DNA of 64,000 nt from Kryptolebias marmoratus (lineage: Eukaryota > Chordata > Actinopteri > Cyprinodontiformes > Rivulidae). Below, piece by piece: positions 38,101 to 52,739 of this stretch (positions within the stretch are counted from its first letter, which is position 1; each line of letters begins with the position of its first letter). The stretch covers positions 6,019,139-6,083,138 of the forward strand of contig NC_051438.1 of the NCBI RefSeq assembly GCF_001649575.2, read 5' to 3'. The notes beneath the pieces are model-generated. The model ran no database searches, was not told where the DNA came from, and saw only the letters and a list, made by a program, of their open reading frames with translations. Made by a program: the position numbers and the translations under genes.

Positions 38101-38933
38101 GGGGAGTTTTGTGACAAAACTGTCCTAAAGCAGCAAGAGACACTGGGGGAAAGAAGGCAAAACTGTCGTCGTTTCGCTGTATAAGCTGTATAAAGGGTAA
38201 AAAAAAAAAAATTGTTTTAGACAGCTCAAAAGTTAGTGTGACATCAGTAAATTGAACTTAATGTGGTAAAAATCTTCACAATTCTAAAACTTGAACTGTG
38301 TAAAAATGCCCGTTCAGTCGTATAAAGTCCATCTTTCTGTACGGTTTGAATGTTTCTGCTGTGAAGAATATGCATGTCTGAGTTTAGCAGGTTCAAAGAG
38401 GGATGGTTTTTTTACTGTTCGTCAGAATCCCATTGTTTAAGTTGAAATTTCAGTTTTGCAGATTTTGCATGACCTCTTACCAATGAGGGGTTCTTCAATG
38501 CTCACCCATTGACCTCCCTAATAACTTGAACCTTTCGTTTCTTTGTGATGTCTATACTCAAGTGGTCTCCAGTCCATATTTAGGGAGTGATGCGTCGTCA
38601 TAGTTCTCACTTCTTCCTACCCCATTTCGACTATGATATGTTAACTGAGACAAAAACACTGTATTCTTTCTTTTCTTATTTTTACTTTTTTTTTTTATTT
38701 TTATTTGCACTTCTTGTTACTGTGCACTCTTCTTTTTATACTTGTATCATGTTTGAATAAATTTATTATTATAGTGATGTCCTGTCTTTCCCTGTCCCAG
38801 GTATGCTGTCTCCATGGCAAGGAAGATTGGCGCTAAAGTCTACGCGCTGCCCGAAGACTTGGTAGAAGTCAACCCCAAAATGGTGATGACCATCTTTGCC
38901 TGCCTGATGGGAAGAGGCATGAAGAAGGCTTAA
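17522..38933 (+). CDS. pls3: Plastin (fimbrin), closest to plastin-3/T-plastin
   Basis: Plastins bundle actin filaments in the cytoplasm. Coding exons: 17522-17582, 19937-20088, 23116-23245, 25265-25397, 25508-25589, 25700-25865, 26012-26151, 29095-29190, 32637-32823, 32912-33111, 35982-36115, 37319-37442, 37559-37683, 38801-38933. They sum to 1863 nt, or 620 residues plus TAA; human PLS3 has 630. The ATG at 17522 sits in an exon starting at 17514. Order: EF-hand 1 (loop [12 protein letters not shown]), EF-hand 2 ([12 protein letters not shown], position-6 Gly replaced by Ser), a linker to about residue 115, then four calponin-homology domains forming two actin-binding modules (about 118-234, 262-370, 388-500, 508-620). 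PLS3-type words: [51 protein letters not shown]1 and LCP1 fit less well. The intron after 37442 uses a GC donor; all others are GT-AG. Introns are filled with transposons. No frameshift is seen. Confidence 0.92.
17601..17628. repeat. (GT)n microsatellite just inside pls3 intron 2
   Basis: Fourteen GT units beginning 18 bases after the donor of the first coding exon. Confidence 0.9.
17925..19420 (+). mobile_element. Second Tc1-like transposon, decayed, in pls3 intron
   Basis: Broken + strand frames carry the words [22 protein letters not shown] (helix-turn-helix start), CRPPLAG-type text, then [16 protein letters not shown] around the second catalytic region. The block near 19080-19310 matches the C-terminal part with a [14 protein letters not shown] frame on the opposite strand. 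Frameshifts and stops show that it is inactive. Limits are approximate; inverted ends were not resolved. Confidence 0.6.
20101..20163. repeat. (AACT)n tetranucleotide array at a splice donor
   Basis: About 16 AACT units starting 12 bases after the last coding base of the exon ending at 20088. Only GTAGGTAACGCT separates exon and array. Confidence 0.95.
20180..21430 (+). mobile_element. Third Tc1-like transposon with inverted ends, internally deleted
   Basis: The left end, ACAACCCTAAAAGTTGGAAT followed by a TTGTGTAAAATG block, is mirrored at the right by CACAACACTCCAACTTTGTC and a final GAGGTTGTA. Inside, a Tc1 transposase is readable in pieces: [85 protein letters not shown]. The coding part stops after that last word. 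The rest is replaced by a (ATCC)n array at 21207-21268 and a short tail, so the C-terminal third is gone. Confidence 0.75.
21207..21268. repeat. (ATCC)n array
   Basis: About 13 ATCC units with a few interruptions near the end, inside the decayed Tc1-like element. Confidence 0.95.
21972..22372 (-). mobile_element. Copy of the TGTC...GACA family, reversed (solo LTR-like)
   Basis: It starts GTCAGGGATTGGTAAAATCGGACCCAAGGATGCAGCC and holds a TTATTTGGGGT poly-A-signal-side block and an ACAGGTGAGAAATGAGGA block, the reverse complements of blocks in the + strand copies. ATTTTAA flanks both sides, which may be a target duplication or simple AT-richness. Less well preserved than the copy at 62957-63407. 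Confidence 0.5.
23619..23823. mobile_element. hAT-like miniature transposon with 8-bp target duplication
   Basis: The 205-bp element is flanked on both sides by GCTCTACA (23611-23618 and 23824-23831). Long imperfect inverted repeats read CCTCGTGGCCCACTCTCCTG at the left and, reversed, CCTCGTGGCCCACTGTCCTG at the right. It has no coding capacity. The left end lacks 19 bases that are present outside this motif on the right. Confidence 0.75.
26708..27598. mobile_element. Non-autonomous hAT-like transposon, 891 bp, in pls3 intron 8
   Basis: The ends are exact inverted repeats CAGGGCCGTAGC / GCTACGGCCCTG. Flanks GCAGTGAC (26700-26707) and GCAGTGAG (27599-27606) match at seven of eight positions, fitting an 8-bp hAT target duplication. 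No transposase frame is seen inside. Confidence 0.75.
27780..27960 (-). repeat. Dispersed repeat with 'cctccttggcggaggta' motif
   Basis: The block TCACTAACGGACAGATAGAC...AAACCAACACCACCGAAACA, then CCTCCTTGGCGGAGGT, is a common fish intron repeat. The final motif is a perfect short palindrome core (CCTCC..GGAGG). Confidence 0.45.
30586..31000. other. GC-rich block of unknown nature in pls3 intron 9
   Basis: It begins TGTCAGGGTTTGGATCCCGG, resembling the start of the TGTC family, and is far richer in G+C than its surroundings. A 167-residue Pro/Arg/Leu-rich frame runs on the minus strand (30590-31093), but it has no recognisable domain and no splice context. It could be an internal part of an LTR element. 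Confidence 0.35.
31040..32175 (+). repeat. Copy A of an unnamed ~750-bp repeat, split by an LTR
   Basis: Blocks match, in order and reversed, the copy at 57430-58225. Examples are CTTCTCATTTTGCTTCAAAATCTGAG, AAGGAAGTCTTCTCGTGACTTTG, TTGCAGCCAAGAAAAGA and TTCAACCTATTTTTCTTTG. A 445-bp solo LTR-like element sits inside at 31439-31883. A terminal GGCCTGCAGGCC...CAGATC and GGCCCCCTTGTG suggest a 'GGCC' bounded element, but no clean inverted repeat is seen. Confidence 0.7.
31439..31883 (+). mobile_element. Solo LTR-like element with 5-bp target duplication
   Basis: It starts TGTGGGGTTTTGGGG and ends ACCTTGACA, flanked by GTAGC at 31434-31438 and 31884-31888. The other copy of the host repeat (57430-58225) lacks this insertion and shows the empty site. 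The shared CCACGCCCATCTCCACCTG block places it in the same family as 62957-63407. Confidence 0.75.
33700..35590 (-). pseudogene. Broken gag-protease part of an LTR retroelement, antisense in pls3 intron
   Basis: Reading the minus strand from 35527, a gag-like frame runs to a stop at 35042. A second gag piece follows in another frame (34985-34536). A broken stretch then has a [15 protein letters not shown] zinc-knuckle-like word, and a retropepsin-like piece runs from 34179 to 33739. The protease active-site motif reads DIGS instead of the usual DTGS. Frameshifts and stops divide the gene, and no polymerase or integrase follows. The family was not determined; a Ty3-like retrotransposon is most likely. 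It lies against the direction of pls3 transcription. Confidence 0.7.
37443..37448 (+). other. Non-canonical GC splice donor in pls3
   Basis: After the codon AAG (37440-37442) the intron starts GCAAGT rather than GTAAGT. The next exon starts at 37559 after TTTAG. Joining here gives SFK|DKTIS, the expected plastin sequence, and no GT donor nearby keeps the frame. Confidence 0.85.
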
Positions 38934-41165
38934 ACACACACACACACACTCACACTCACCAACCCCTCCACAGTGACTGTCTCCACCTGCTGCGACGAGG
39001 AGAGAGTTGTTCTCATGGCTTTACTGTGTAGGTCTTTCAAGTGTTTATTAGCTCTTAAACAGATGAACTTGATTTAGAAAATTTTTAAAAGGCAACAAAA
39101 TAAACTTCTATATATTTTTTTTTTATTATTATTACAACATCTGACTTAGTCCAGTTTGAGTTCTAGCAGCCACAGCAGTCTCACCTGTGGTTCAGTAATG
39201 AGCAGCTTGTTGTGAAACAATTTAAAAAAAAAAAAAAAAAAAAAATCTACTCAAATGTAAAAGCTGTGAGACAAAGGAAATGGCTTGTCTATGTATTTTT
39301 TGTTTGGTGAAGGGATTTGGATTCAGTTTTTCTTTGTATTCCTCCTCGTTTCCACCATTAACCTCTCGGTTCTGCAGCCTGTTCACAGTTTGAGCATCAC
39401 TGCACCTTTAGCTACGCTGGGCTTCGCTTTCTGTCCAAATCTGCTTTTTATACCAAGTAAACTGTTTAGATTTTCTATTTTCATTAGGATAGCTTAATTA
39501 AAATGCATGGAGACTAAAAGGAATAAAAAACAAAAAAACATTCAAAACTCAAACTTAACCCCTAAAACTGTACTTTGTGGTATATTTTGGAAATCTTTTG
39601 AGTCCCTCTTTCAAATTCAAAATGGTTAATAAAAATAATAATAATAATAATAAAAAAACATCCCTTAATAAATTCAATCATTGCATCCACCTGACTATCA
39701 AAGAGGAGCATTTTAATTCCAGGTCAAAAATATTGTAATGAAAACTAAAAGAAAATACAAATAGGTTCTACTAATGCAACTTTTCCCTCTTAAACCACCT
39801 GTAACTTTAAGGCTACACTACTCCATTTCTATATGTTTCAAGTTATATTTTTTTCCTTATTCATACAGTTCTAACACATGCTGAAATACCTGCAGCTAGG
39901 TGACAAATGTTCACATATTGACGACTCTGGTTCCAAAAATACAACACGGCAGGTCTGCTAATTCCCAACAACGAGAAGGTGGGGACATTTAGTTTAGTGT
40001 GATAATACATGTTGAAGGGACAGATGAAATATAACAGTAAAAATGGCTCCATTGTTTGGTTTTCTAGGGCCCAAAGTGATAATGGAGAGGCACAAAACCG
40101 GCTGTGTCATTGTCTCTTTGTTTTGAGTAATGACATATATTCATCACTAGACACGGGAATATAATACGGAAGTTGGAGCCGAAACAATACAAGCGCCCCC
40201 TGTAGGCTGAGTTCAGTATAAGTTTAACTTGATGTAAGTAATTAGGATATTTCCCTACTTAAGAAATACAAATACACATCAGATGTTTTTTTCCAGGTGT
40301 TTAATATCTAATGATTCATGTAGTTCTTCCCTTGTTGCTGTATGTTAAAGAAAAATCCAATTCGGCCCCACATCCTGAGTTTTATCGACTCAAAATACAA
40401 TATGCTAGCTTCTGCAAGCTGGATATTATTGCTTCAATTTTGAACAACAATAACAGAAAACAAAGATACTTTGTCCGTTGTTTGAAGAGTCTGAGTCCAA
40501 ACAAAACTCAACAAAACTGAGTTTTAAAAACCTTCACTTTGGAAGGCATTTCTATTTTTTTTTCCTTCTTCTTTTAAATAATCCTAACTTTGCTCACCAA
40601 AACCTCCGTTTGTGCGTGGATGGTAGACCCCAACGCAGCAGAACATTTCAGATTTTGAAAACATCCGGTGTAGTGTGGACAGGGACCTTCTTGCTTTCAT
40701 ATAACAAAAAATGTTAACCTGTTAAAAAATAATAACCTCAAGCCTGCGATGCTGATCCTTCAAGAATCAAAATGTCTCAAATACATTTTCAGACTATTTA
40801 ACATCTGGATTGAATGTTTCACTGCAGCTGCCAGGGTGATAAAGTACGACAATAAGAGGAAAAAAACTCTAAATTAAGATAAAGTTCTACCGGTCGTATA
40901 TGAGTTTGATCAAATGCTGAAGTTGGCTGTATGTTGCTGCTTCTTGTAACATTTCACTGTGACTGTATTTTATATTCTTATATTTGATTTGATTTGAAAC
41001 TCAGATATTTACTTGATACAGCAACCTTCAAATTGGCTGTTGGTTGTGTTCACAGCTTTGGCTCGTCCCTGTGGTCGATATTACTGTAATACTGTAACCT
41101 TCTCTCCAAAATCCATTTGTACAATCAAATCTTTTGTGTTGAATAAATACATTTTGTAATTCAAG
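38934..41165 (+). other. Probable 3' UTR of pls3
   Basis: The stretch after the stop has no coding potential. It contains a (CA)n run right after TAA, a poly-A run at 39223-39245 and an (AAT)n run near 39632. An early signal-like AATAAA is near 39098 and the last good one is at 41142-41147. Whether the short or the long form is used cannot be told. Confidence 0.45.
41142..41147 (+). terminator. Candidate distal polyadenylation signal of pls3
   Basis: AATAAA in TGTGTTGAATAAATAC, followed within 35 bases by TTGTTTGTTGTT, a GT-rich downstream element. Confidence 0.5.
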
Positions 41166-41689
41166 GCTCTATTGTTTGTTGTTCCCTTTTTGTAGCTCCA
41201 TCTTGATGTGTCTCTACACCTTCTTAACTCTCTTTTTCTTGACTCAATAAGACAATTTGAAAGAACCTGTTTGTGTTTTGAGACTCAATCCAGTAGTCAG
41301 AGTAAAACACACAAAAAAAAAACCATAAACCAAAATGTCCAAAGTTTTGATGACGTGTCCTTTCTGGGAATTCTAAATAATCTTTTTTTTAAATTCATGT
41401 AATGTTTCACCAAGTATGTGAGAGTTTTATAAATCTAGAATTTGTTTAAGCTAGGTGTTGTTAGCCGAACTAGCTAAGCTAGCTAATGTCTTCAGTGCAG
41501 CTTTGTCCAAAGGAAAACTTTATTAAAAATGTTTTTACTATTTAAAAAATGTAAATACATTTACTTTTGTTCTAGCAGCACATATTTACTTTGTTACCAT
41601 CACAACCTCAATAAAAAGAAATGTGGTGAAATCATTTAGCCATGAGCGGTAGCATGGCTCTGCTGCGAATGGCAACAATAATTTTGTTA

Positions 41690-41960
41690 GTGTGTGTTCG
41701 TTTGTATGTAGTGTTAGCAAAATATCTCATGAACCACTGGATGGGTTTTAATGAAACTCTAAAGTATTTACTGAGTAGACCTTCAAAGAGCATAACTTTA
41801 GAAGTCAACCCCATTTGAGATGGTTGCCACAGCAAAGCAGCATTATCAAAACACAAAAATGGGAATAACTCAGCCAATTTGACACAAATTAAGCTAAAAT
41901 TTAATGCGGTAGTAGCTGAGAGTCTTTTTCAACACATACTGTGAGCGCAGACTGATTGTG
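41690..41960 (+). repeat. Single copy of the ~304-bp repeat monomer
   Basis: GTTAGCAAAATATCTCATGA starts a unit that follows the same order as the array at 55621: GGTTGCCACAGC, AACTCAGCCA, GCGGTAGTAGCTGAGAGTC. Confidence 0.7.
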
Positions 41961-42499
41961 CAGGATCTGTTTTTTAAACTTTGCCATGAACTACCTGTGG
42001 ATTACATTCCCCCACAGTGAACCATGGAGGCAGCATCGTGCTGGGGTGATGGTGTTCTTCACCTGGAGCTGTGGTTTTAATTAAAGTGGATGGTGTGATG
42101 AACAGCTCCTAACCCCTGTTTTTGTATGTATATATTTTTAGGCACTCTTGTGTTTGCTAGAAAGCTCAATATAAAGAATTACATTTTTCACAATGGCAAA
42201 GTCGGCCTAAATTTGACAGACAATCTGTGCAGTGACCTCAATAGGGCTATGGACCCTTCAATCTGATAAATAATAACCACTGTAGCAAGAAAAATGTAGG
42301 CAACTATTACAAAGTCAAGGTGTGGTTTGCTCCTAAAGGCTGTAATGAAATCAGAAAGTGCTTGTGCACTCTTGTGCCACGAGCTTGAGTTCTTTGTGTT
42401 TTTTTTTGTTAATTTAGTTGTTTTTCTTTTTCTCGTGTTTTTCCTTGTGTTTCCATTTGGTTATTTCTTGTTTACCAGTTCTCCACCGGTGTCAGTCAG

Positions 42500-42830
42500 T
42501 CTCTTCTGCTCTCTGCTCCTTATTACGCACCTGCTGCTATGACATTTTCTTTTATGCACCACAAATTTGGAACAAACTTCCAGAAAATTGTAAAACAGCT
42601 GAAACACTGGGTGCCTTTAAATCTCAACTTAAAACCCACCTGTTTAGAGTTGCTTATGGCTAAATTAGGGTTAGAGTGCAGGTTTTTGATGTTTGTCTCT
42701 TTCTTACTGTTTATTCATTGTCACATGCTGTTTTTATTTTGTTTTTTTTGTTTTTTTAATTATGTAAAGTACCTTGAAATACCTTGCTGCTGAAATGTGC
42801 TATACAAATAAAATTTCATTTTTGATTGAT
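42500..42830 (+). mobile_element. LINE 3' end (C-terminal reverse-transcriptase tail)
   Basis: The frame ends APQIWNKLPENC...LGAFKSQLKTHLFRVAYG, the usual C-terminus of fish L2-type LINE proteins. It is followed by a 3' UTR ending TGCTATACAAATAAAATTTC and a TTTTGATTGAT tail. The rest of the element is missing. Confidence 0.7.
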
Positions 42831-43089
42831 AAAGACTTTTTTTCTACAACAGATTTTGTTGTTGTTGCTGAATTCTAATTGATATATTTCACAGTACAGG
42901 TGGAAACACATTTGAGATGATTTATCATTGTTCAATTGTTTTTACATCACAAAACCCTAGTATTTAAACAGGGGTGTGTAGATGCTTGATATACACTGTA
43001 TTTTGTTCAGTACTAAGAGTAAAGCAACTCCATTGTTTTCATTCTGAACTAGAGTTTTATCCGCCCATCATAAGACAGGTCGTATTATG

Positions 43090-43670
43090 GTGTGGTGCTG
43101 TCCGTTCATCTGTTCGTCTGTCTGTGGACATTTTCTTCTGCAACCGTCTAACGTAAGAACGGCAAATTGTCCAGCTGAACACCACATGGGTCAGAGATGA
43201 TCCCTATTGATTTCAAGGTCACTGGGTCAAAAGTGAAGGTCACAGATGACCCCTTTGTGAAAACTATATCCATGCTCTACGTCTACAAGCCTGTAATGTT
43301 GTTATGCCAAACTGCACACCTGGGCACCTAAAGGATCAGAGTTGATCCCGACTGATTTCAAGGTCAAAGATCAAAGCCACAGGTGAACCATTTGTGTAAA
43401 ACTTGTCTGTGTTCTAACTCTGCAACAGTGTAATGTAGGAACATCAAACTGCACAGCTGGACACCTTCTAGGTCAAGGGTGACACCTATTGATTTCAAGG
43501 CCATGGGGTTAAAGGTCAAGGTCATGCGTGCTCCTTTTGTAAAAACCTTAGTTGTGCTCTAACTCTGCAACAGTGTAACGTAGGAATGTCAAACTGCACA
43601 GCTGGACACCTCACGGGTCAAAGATAATGCCTGTTTAAAGGTCACAAGGTCAATGTTTAAGGTCTGTGAA
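43090..43670 (+). repeat. Four diverged tandem units of ~140 bp rich in AGGTCA
   Basis: Units begin near 43149, 43296, 43432 and 43577, each with a TAAYGTAGGAA..TCAAACTGCACAGCTGGACACC block followed by GATTTCAAGGTCA. AGGTCA hexamers recur, as in TCAAGGTCAC, TCAAGGTCAAAG and AAGGTCAAGGTCATG. Confidence 0.75.
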
Positions 43671-45664
43671 ATCCTGGTCTGTGCGCCAACTCTTACGCAC
43701 TTGTATTCAGGATTGTTGTGTGAGGGAATTAATGCTTTGGATTTTGATTACTCTGACAATTTGCTGCCTGCCGTATAATGTAGTGTCGGCGTTACTCTTG
43801 TTTAAATTTGCTGGTTGTGGAGAGGGTTGTTGTCATACAGTGCGAAGAGGACAAAACCCAACAAAACATTTCAGCTCAGTAGAATCAACAGGACAACAAA
43901 ATATACTGTATAAAAAGAATGAAATCAGTTTTCAGTGAGGGGCTTAAATAACACGTTTTTTATTTGTACTTGCAGATGCGCGCATAAAGACATTTTTCTG
44001 TCTCAGTCAGCAGGAGGAAAACATGCACAGAAAGACTCATCAGCCATCCAGGCTCCACTTCAAACAAGGGTCTTGAATTCAGATGAGCTGCTGGTCAAAA
44101 GGAAGACACACATACAATTTACAATTTAAATCGTGCTTTTTCAAATGGCCATGTGATCGTTCCTTTTATCCGCTTCCTCCATTTAAGCAATCCTCTGGGT
44201 TCATTTGTCCTTTCTGATGCTTAAGGACAGTTTGATCATTTATGAAGAAAATTGTATGGACAAGGCAGAATGCAACTAAATTAAGCACCTAAACTCAATT
44301 TGTGGATTGAGCCGTCAAACATTTGGACATCAGGATATTCATCAGGTTTGTTGACGTCAACATATTTTTGTTTCTGTCTCTCCCTGATCCATTCTGCTGT
44401 CATTACTGTTGAATATCTTGTTGCTAAGCAGTTTGTGTTGTGATATCGATGCAGCGTGACCTCGTACTGAAATCTGTTTTTCTGACTCTGGGTCCATCAG
44501 TGTGGGCTCATGTACGTGTGTTTACCACTCCCCCGTAAATGTCTCTGTGTCTCTTTGATGTGAGCATACAGTAGCTTGTAGGGCCGTACTTTCTGGTTAA
44601 AGCTGGGCTTGTAGGCTTGCGTGACGATCCAGTAAAACGACTTGTAAGTGAGCCGGGTCTGTCTGTGCAGTATGACCGGTCCACTGAACGATTCACACAG
44701 GCTGTCTGTGAAAACATGGACGGAGGAGGAGAGTGACCGTGCTGAGAGCACCCTTAGCAGGTACACACACACACACACTTTTTATAATATAGCAACTGTA
44801 TCTGTACATACATGTGTCGAAATAACCAATGTGTTTACAGCCACAAATCCAGAAAGCTTCTTTGCCATTCAGCATTAAAGAAATACTTTGGCAATTTTAA
44901 AGTGGGGTTCTGTGTAAAAAGGATCAACAAGTAATATTTTACCTGTTATAGATACGCAGCTCTTTGAACGACCTCAGTTAGGAGAAAGTGAGTGTTTTTC
45001 TGACTGCACTGACAAGCTAACAGGTGGATCGCTGGCATCAGTGTTTCATGCAAATGCTATTCCATAGACCTTAAAGCGCTGTCAGTGTCTAAATACATGG
45101 TTATTTACATGGAAATCTGTGGTTTCCAAGGCAAATAGCAGCAACAGCAGCTGGCTGTAAACATTCCACTGCAACATGGGGTCAATTTGAGCAGCAATGT
45201 CATAATATGTTTACCAAAATAACAATGTAAGTCAAAACCGTTAATGTTTAAAGATGTGGTGAAAATAATTTGCATGAAGTGCTTTGACAGTGTAGAGATC
45301 GGAGTTGCTTTAGGACAGCAGCAATTCACTTCAGAGGTGGATTTTTAGTTTTTCAGTACAGTCTGAGAGGAACCCCCTTTTAAAGTACATTGGTGGCGTC
45401 TTAAACCAACACAAAACTTTCAATCTCCATAGCAGTTCATGAAAAACTTGATTGTTTGAACCTTTAGATTGTCGTTAAGTTTACATTAGACAAATATTTC
45501 AGCAGAATTATTAAGAAATTCCTGCCAGAATTAACTCCAGGTTCACTGGAAAATTTACAGCTATTAGGATTTGCAAATAAGCCTAGAATTCAATGTAAAC
45601 AGTTGTGTAATGCAAAACTGACAGCAGTGTAAAAGTTTCTGAAATTGTGTTTGCACAAACTGCT

Positions 45665-46035
45665 ATAGTTGCAGCACGGTGGAGCAGTGGTTAGAGGTGT
45701 TGTCTCACAGTAAGAAGGTTGCAGTATTGCCTCCCATATGGGGCCTTTCTGGGTGGAGTTTACATGTTCTACATGTGCACACATGGGTTTTCTCCAGGTG
45801 CTCCAGTTTCTTCCCATACACCAAAACTATGCATGTTAGCGAAACTGGTAACTCAAAATTTGTCATGAGGTGTGAGTGAGAGCATGAATGGTTGCCTGTC
45901 TCTGTGTCCCTGTGATGGACTGAGATCTGTCCACCATGTCCCCCGCCTCCCACACAGTGACTGCTGGAGATAGACACCAGCTGCTCTGCGACAGAAAAGC
46001 GGTTAAATACAATGAACGGATGGATGGATGAATCG
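45665..46035 (+). repeat. SINE-like/LINE-tail interspersed repeat with ATGG tail
   Basis: GCAGCACGGTGGAGCAGTGG, TTAGAGGTGTTGTCTCACAG and a GGGGCCTTTCTGGGTGGAG block are followed by GTGATGGACTGAGATCTGTC and GACTGCTGGAGATAGACACC. The repeat ends in AAGCGGTTAAATACAATG and a GGATGGATGG tail. It is the same family as the minus-strand copy at 4765-4915; the tail alone recurs at 57721-57793. Confidence 0.75.
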
Positions 46036-46189
46036 CTATAAAATATTGGAGATTAAAGTTGTTTCAAGATGGCAGCAATCCACTTGTCCTCATTCGGTCT
46101 AGCTGTTAGCGGTTACACTTAAAGTTGCTCATTACAAAGTATGAAATGAAAGTTCATCCTGAAATATATCAAATGGTGCAGTTGTTGGG

Positions 46190-46470
46190 GTGCACACTTC
46201 ATGTCTAATCAGCATCTTGATATGCCACACCTGTGAGGTGGATGGATTATCTCAGCTCACTGAGACAGATTTACACAAATTTGTGAACAATATTTGAGAG
46301 AAAAAAAAACCCTGTTGTGTAGATAGAAAAAGTCTTAGATCTTTGAGTTTAGCTCATGCTCAACTTATTTAATTTCCCTTTGGGATTAATGAAGTATTTT
46401 TGAATTGAATTGAATGAAAAATGGGAGCAAAAACAAAAGTGTTGCATTTATATCTTTGGTCAGTGCAGAA
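46190..46470 (+). repeat. Conserved fish repeat interrupted by a LINE tail
   Basis: ATCAGCATCTTGATATGCCAC, then CACCTGTGAGGTGGATGGA, a TTTGTGAACAATATTTGAGA block and GGGAGCAAAAACAAAAGTG are in the order of a widely known vertebrate repeat. About 55 bases (46359-46414), ending GGATTAATGAAG...GAATTGAATTGAATG, break its last part and look like a LINE 3' tail inserted there. Confidence 0.55.
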
Positions 46471-46700
46471 CACACTCTCCGGTTCCCCATTTTATAGAGG
46501 TACTACCGCTTCTTTATGCCAGTTCAAAGGCACTGTTCTGGACATCCACGCAATGTTGCACAGCCTCGTCAGTCAAGACAGCTCAACAATCTCTAGGGCC
46601 TTAAAAAAATCAGGACAAACCTCATCTAACCCTTGGAGCCTTGCATCTGCTGAACTCGTTTAACAAACTCAGACAACTCAGCATCAGCTGCATGTATATT
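46470..46700 (-). mobile_element. LINE reverse-transcriptase fragment
   Basis: The reverse complement encodes a fragment that starts near DEVCPDFFKAL and runs through IVELSWLTRLCNIAW, TVPLNWHKEAVVPLY and KMGNRRVCS. These are words of the finger-palm region of fish LINE polymerases. Stops interrupt it and both ends are missing. Confidence 0.7.
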
Positions 46701-47187
46701 CTTTCCATTGCCTGACTTTATCTTTAGCTGAGCTCAGTAGCGCCCCTTCCTCGTTGTACACTGTTGGCAAAGCACCATTTCCCTCGCCTGTATGGAGCAC
46801 CGAAAGCAACATAATCAAAAATAAAATCGGAAATATATATATTTTGCTTTTGCTTTTTCCTTACACATGCATTTTTGTCAAGTAATGTTTATATTTTGCT
46901 TTTGGTTTTTGCTCATACATTTCCTCCTCCTCTTTAATTACCGTGGGCATTTCTGCGTCAGTATGCAAATGAGGAGGCTGTCTTCTTGGTCCAGCTCCTC
47001 TCCTATTGGTCAATATTCTTGGTCCTGGTCATGTATGAGAACTACTGTCTCATTTGTTTATCTGCATTTATTGATACTTTTATTCAAAGATTTCCTTTTT
47101 TTATTATTAACAAAGAACAGTATGACAAATCTTTTAAAAGTTCTGGCCAATGATGTTGATATTTGTTGCATACGTTTGAATGTGTAG

Positions 47188-52238
<5,051 letters not shown>

Positions 52239-52502
52239 AGAGTCATTACTGTTAAAGGAGAACTGAAATCAAATCTCAAAATACTGACATTGCATGAATG
52301 GTATTTAGTCAAACACATCCACACATCATTCCAGGGACCCATTTCTCTGACCTAAAACTTAAATAACTTGGTTTTAGTGTTTTAGTCAATAATTTCCAAA
52401 GTGGGTGATTTGTGGAGCGGAGTTGGTGTTCTGGGTTAATGACGTGTGCTGTGCCCCGGCCAGCCAAGAACGCCACTACTGTCTCATTGTTTCCTGGTGG
52501 AA

Positions 52503-52715
52503 ATGGAAGAAAAAGCCTTTTTGGAACACGAAGAAATGCCAGAAGACTTTGTGGGAATAATGGAGATACAACCATACCAGTATGAACCTAAACCGACGGC
52601 TGGATCACCAGAATCAGATGAAAACTCTTCAGATTCAGATTCTGATGATCACCAGGACCTTCATGGCCGACAAAACAACACGCATAACGACCGAGTTAGA
52701 AACGTAGAACAGTGA
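52503..52715 (+). pseudogene. Fragment of a multi-copy P2X7-C-terminus-like gene
   Basis: An ATG frame starting MEEKAFLEHEEMPEDF and continuing with EIQPYQYEP, an acidic Ser/Asp/Glu run and DRVRNVEQ ends at a TGA. Proteins with a PYxYEP motif, acidic linker and following Cys-rich block are repeated in fish genomes and annotated as P2X7-like. Here the frame stops where the Cys-rich part should begin, so it looks truncated. It starts 265 bases after the cnga2 stop but is not in frame with it. The identification is from memory and uncertain. Confidence 0.35.
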
Positions 52716-52739
52716 GAACCGATTACCCCCAGATCATTG

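Larger units (their letters stand above)
43700..47187 (+). other. Region upstream of the CNGA2 exons: repeats, first exon not found
   Basis: Between the tandem array and the first visible channel exon I see only repeats (45665-46700), a (CA)n run at 44763-44778 and a dispersed-family block near 44930. The start codon exon and olfactory promoter of cnga2 should lie in or left of this stretch. Confidence 0.4.

Noticed and set aside
38400..38775. Possible LINE 3' end just before the last pls3 exon
   Set aside because: Only the ATTTTTATTTGCACTTC...GAATAAATTTATTATT end looks LINE-like; there is no coding remnant to support it.
43090..43670. CRISPR-like array
   Set aside because: Units are long, diverged and have no constant spacer structure. 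The host is a vertebrate.
44497..44778. Minus-strand frames near the (CA)n run as candidate exons
   Set aside because: Two overlapping frames in different phases, with no splice sites that join them to anything.
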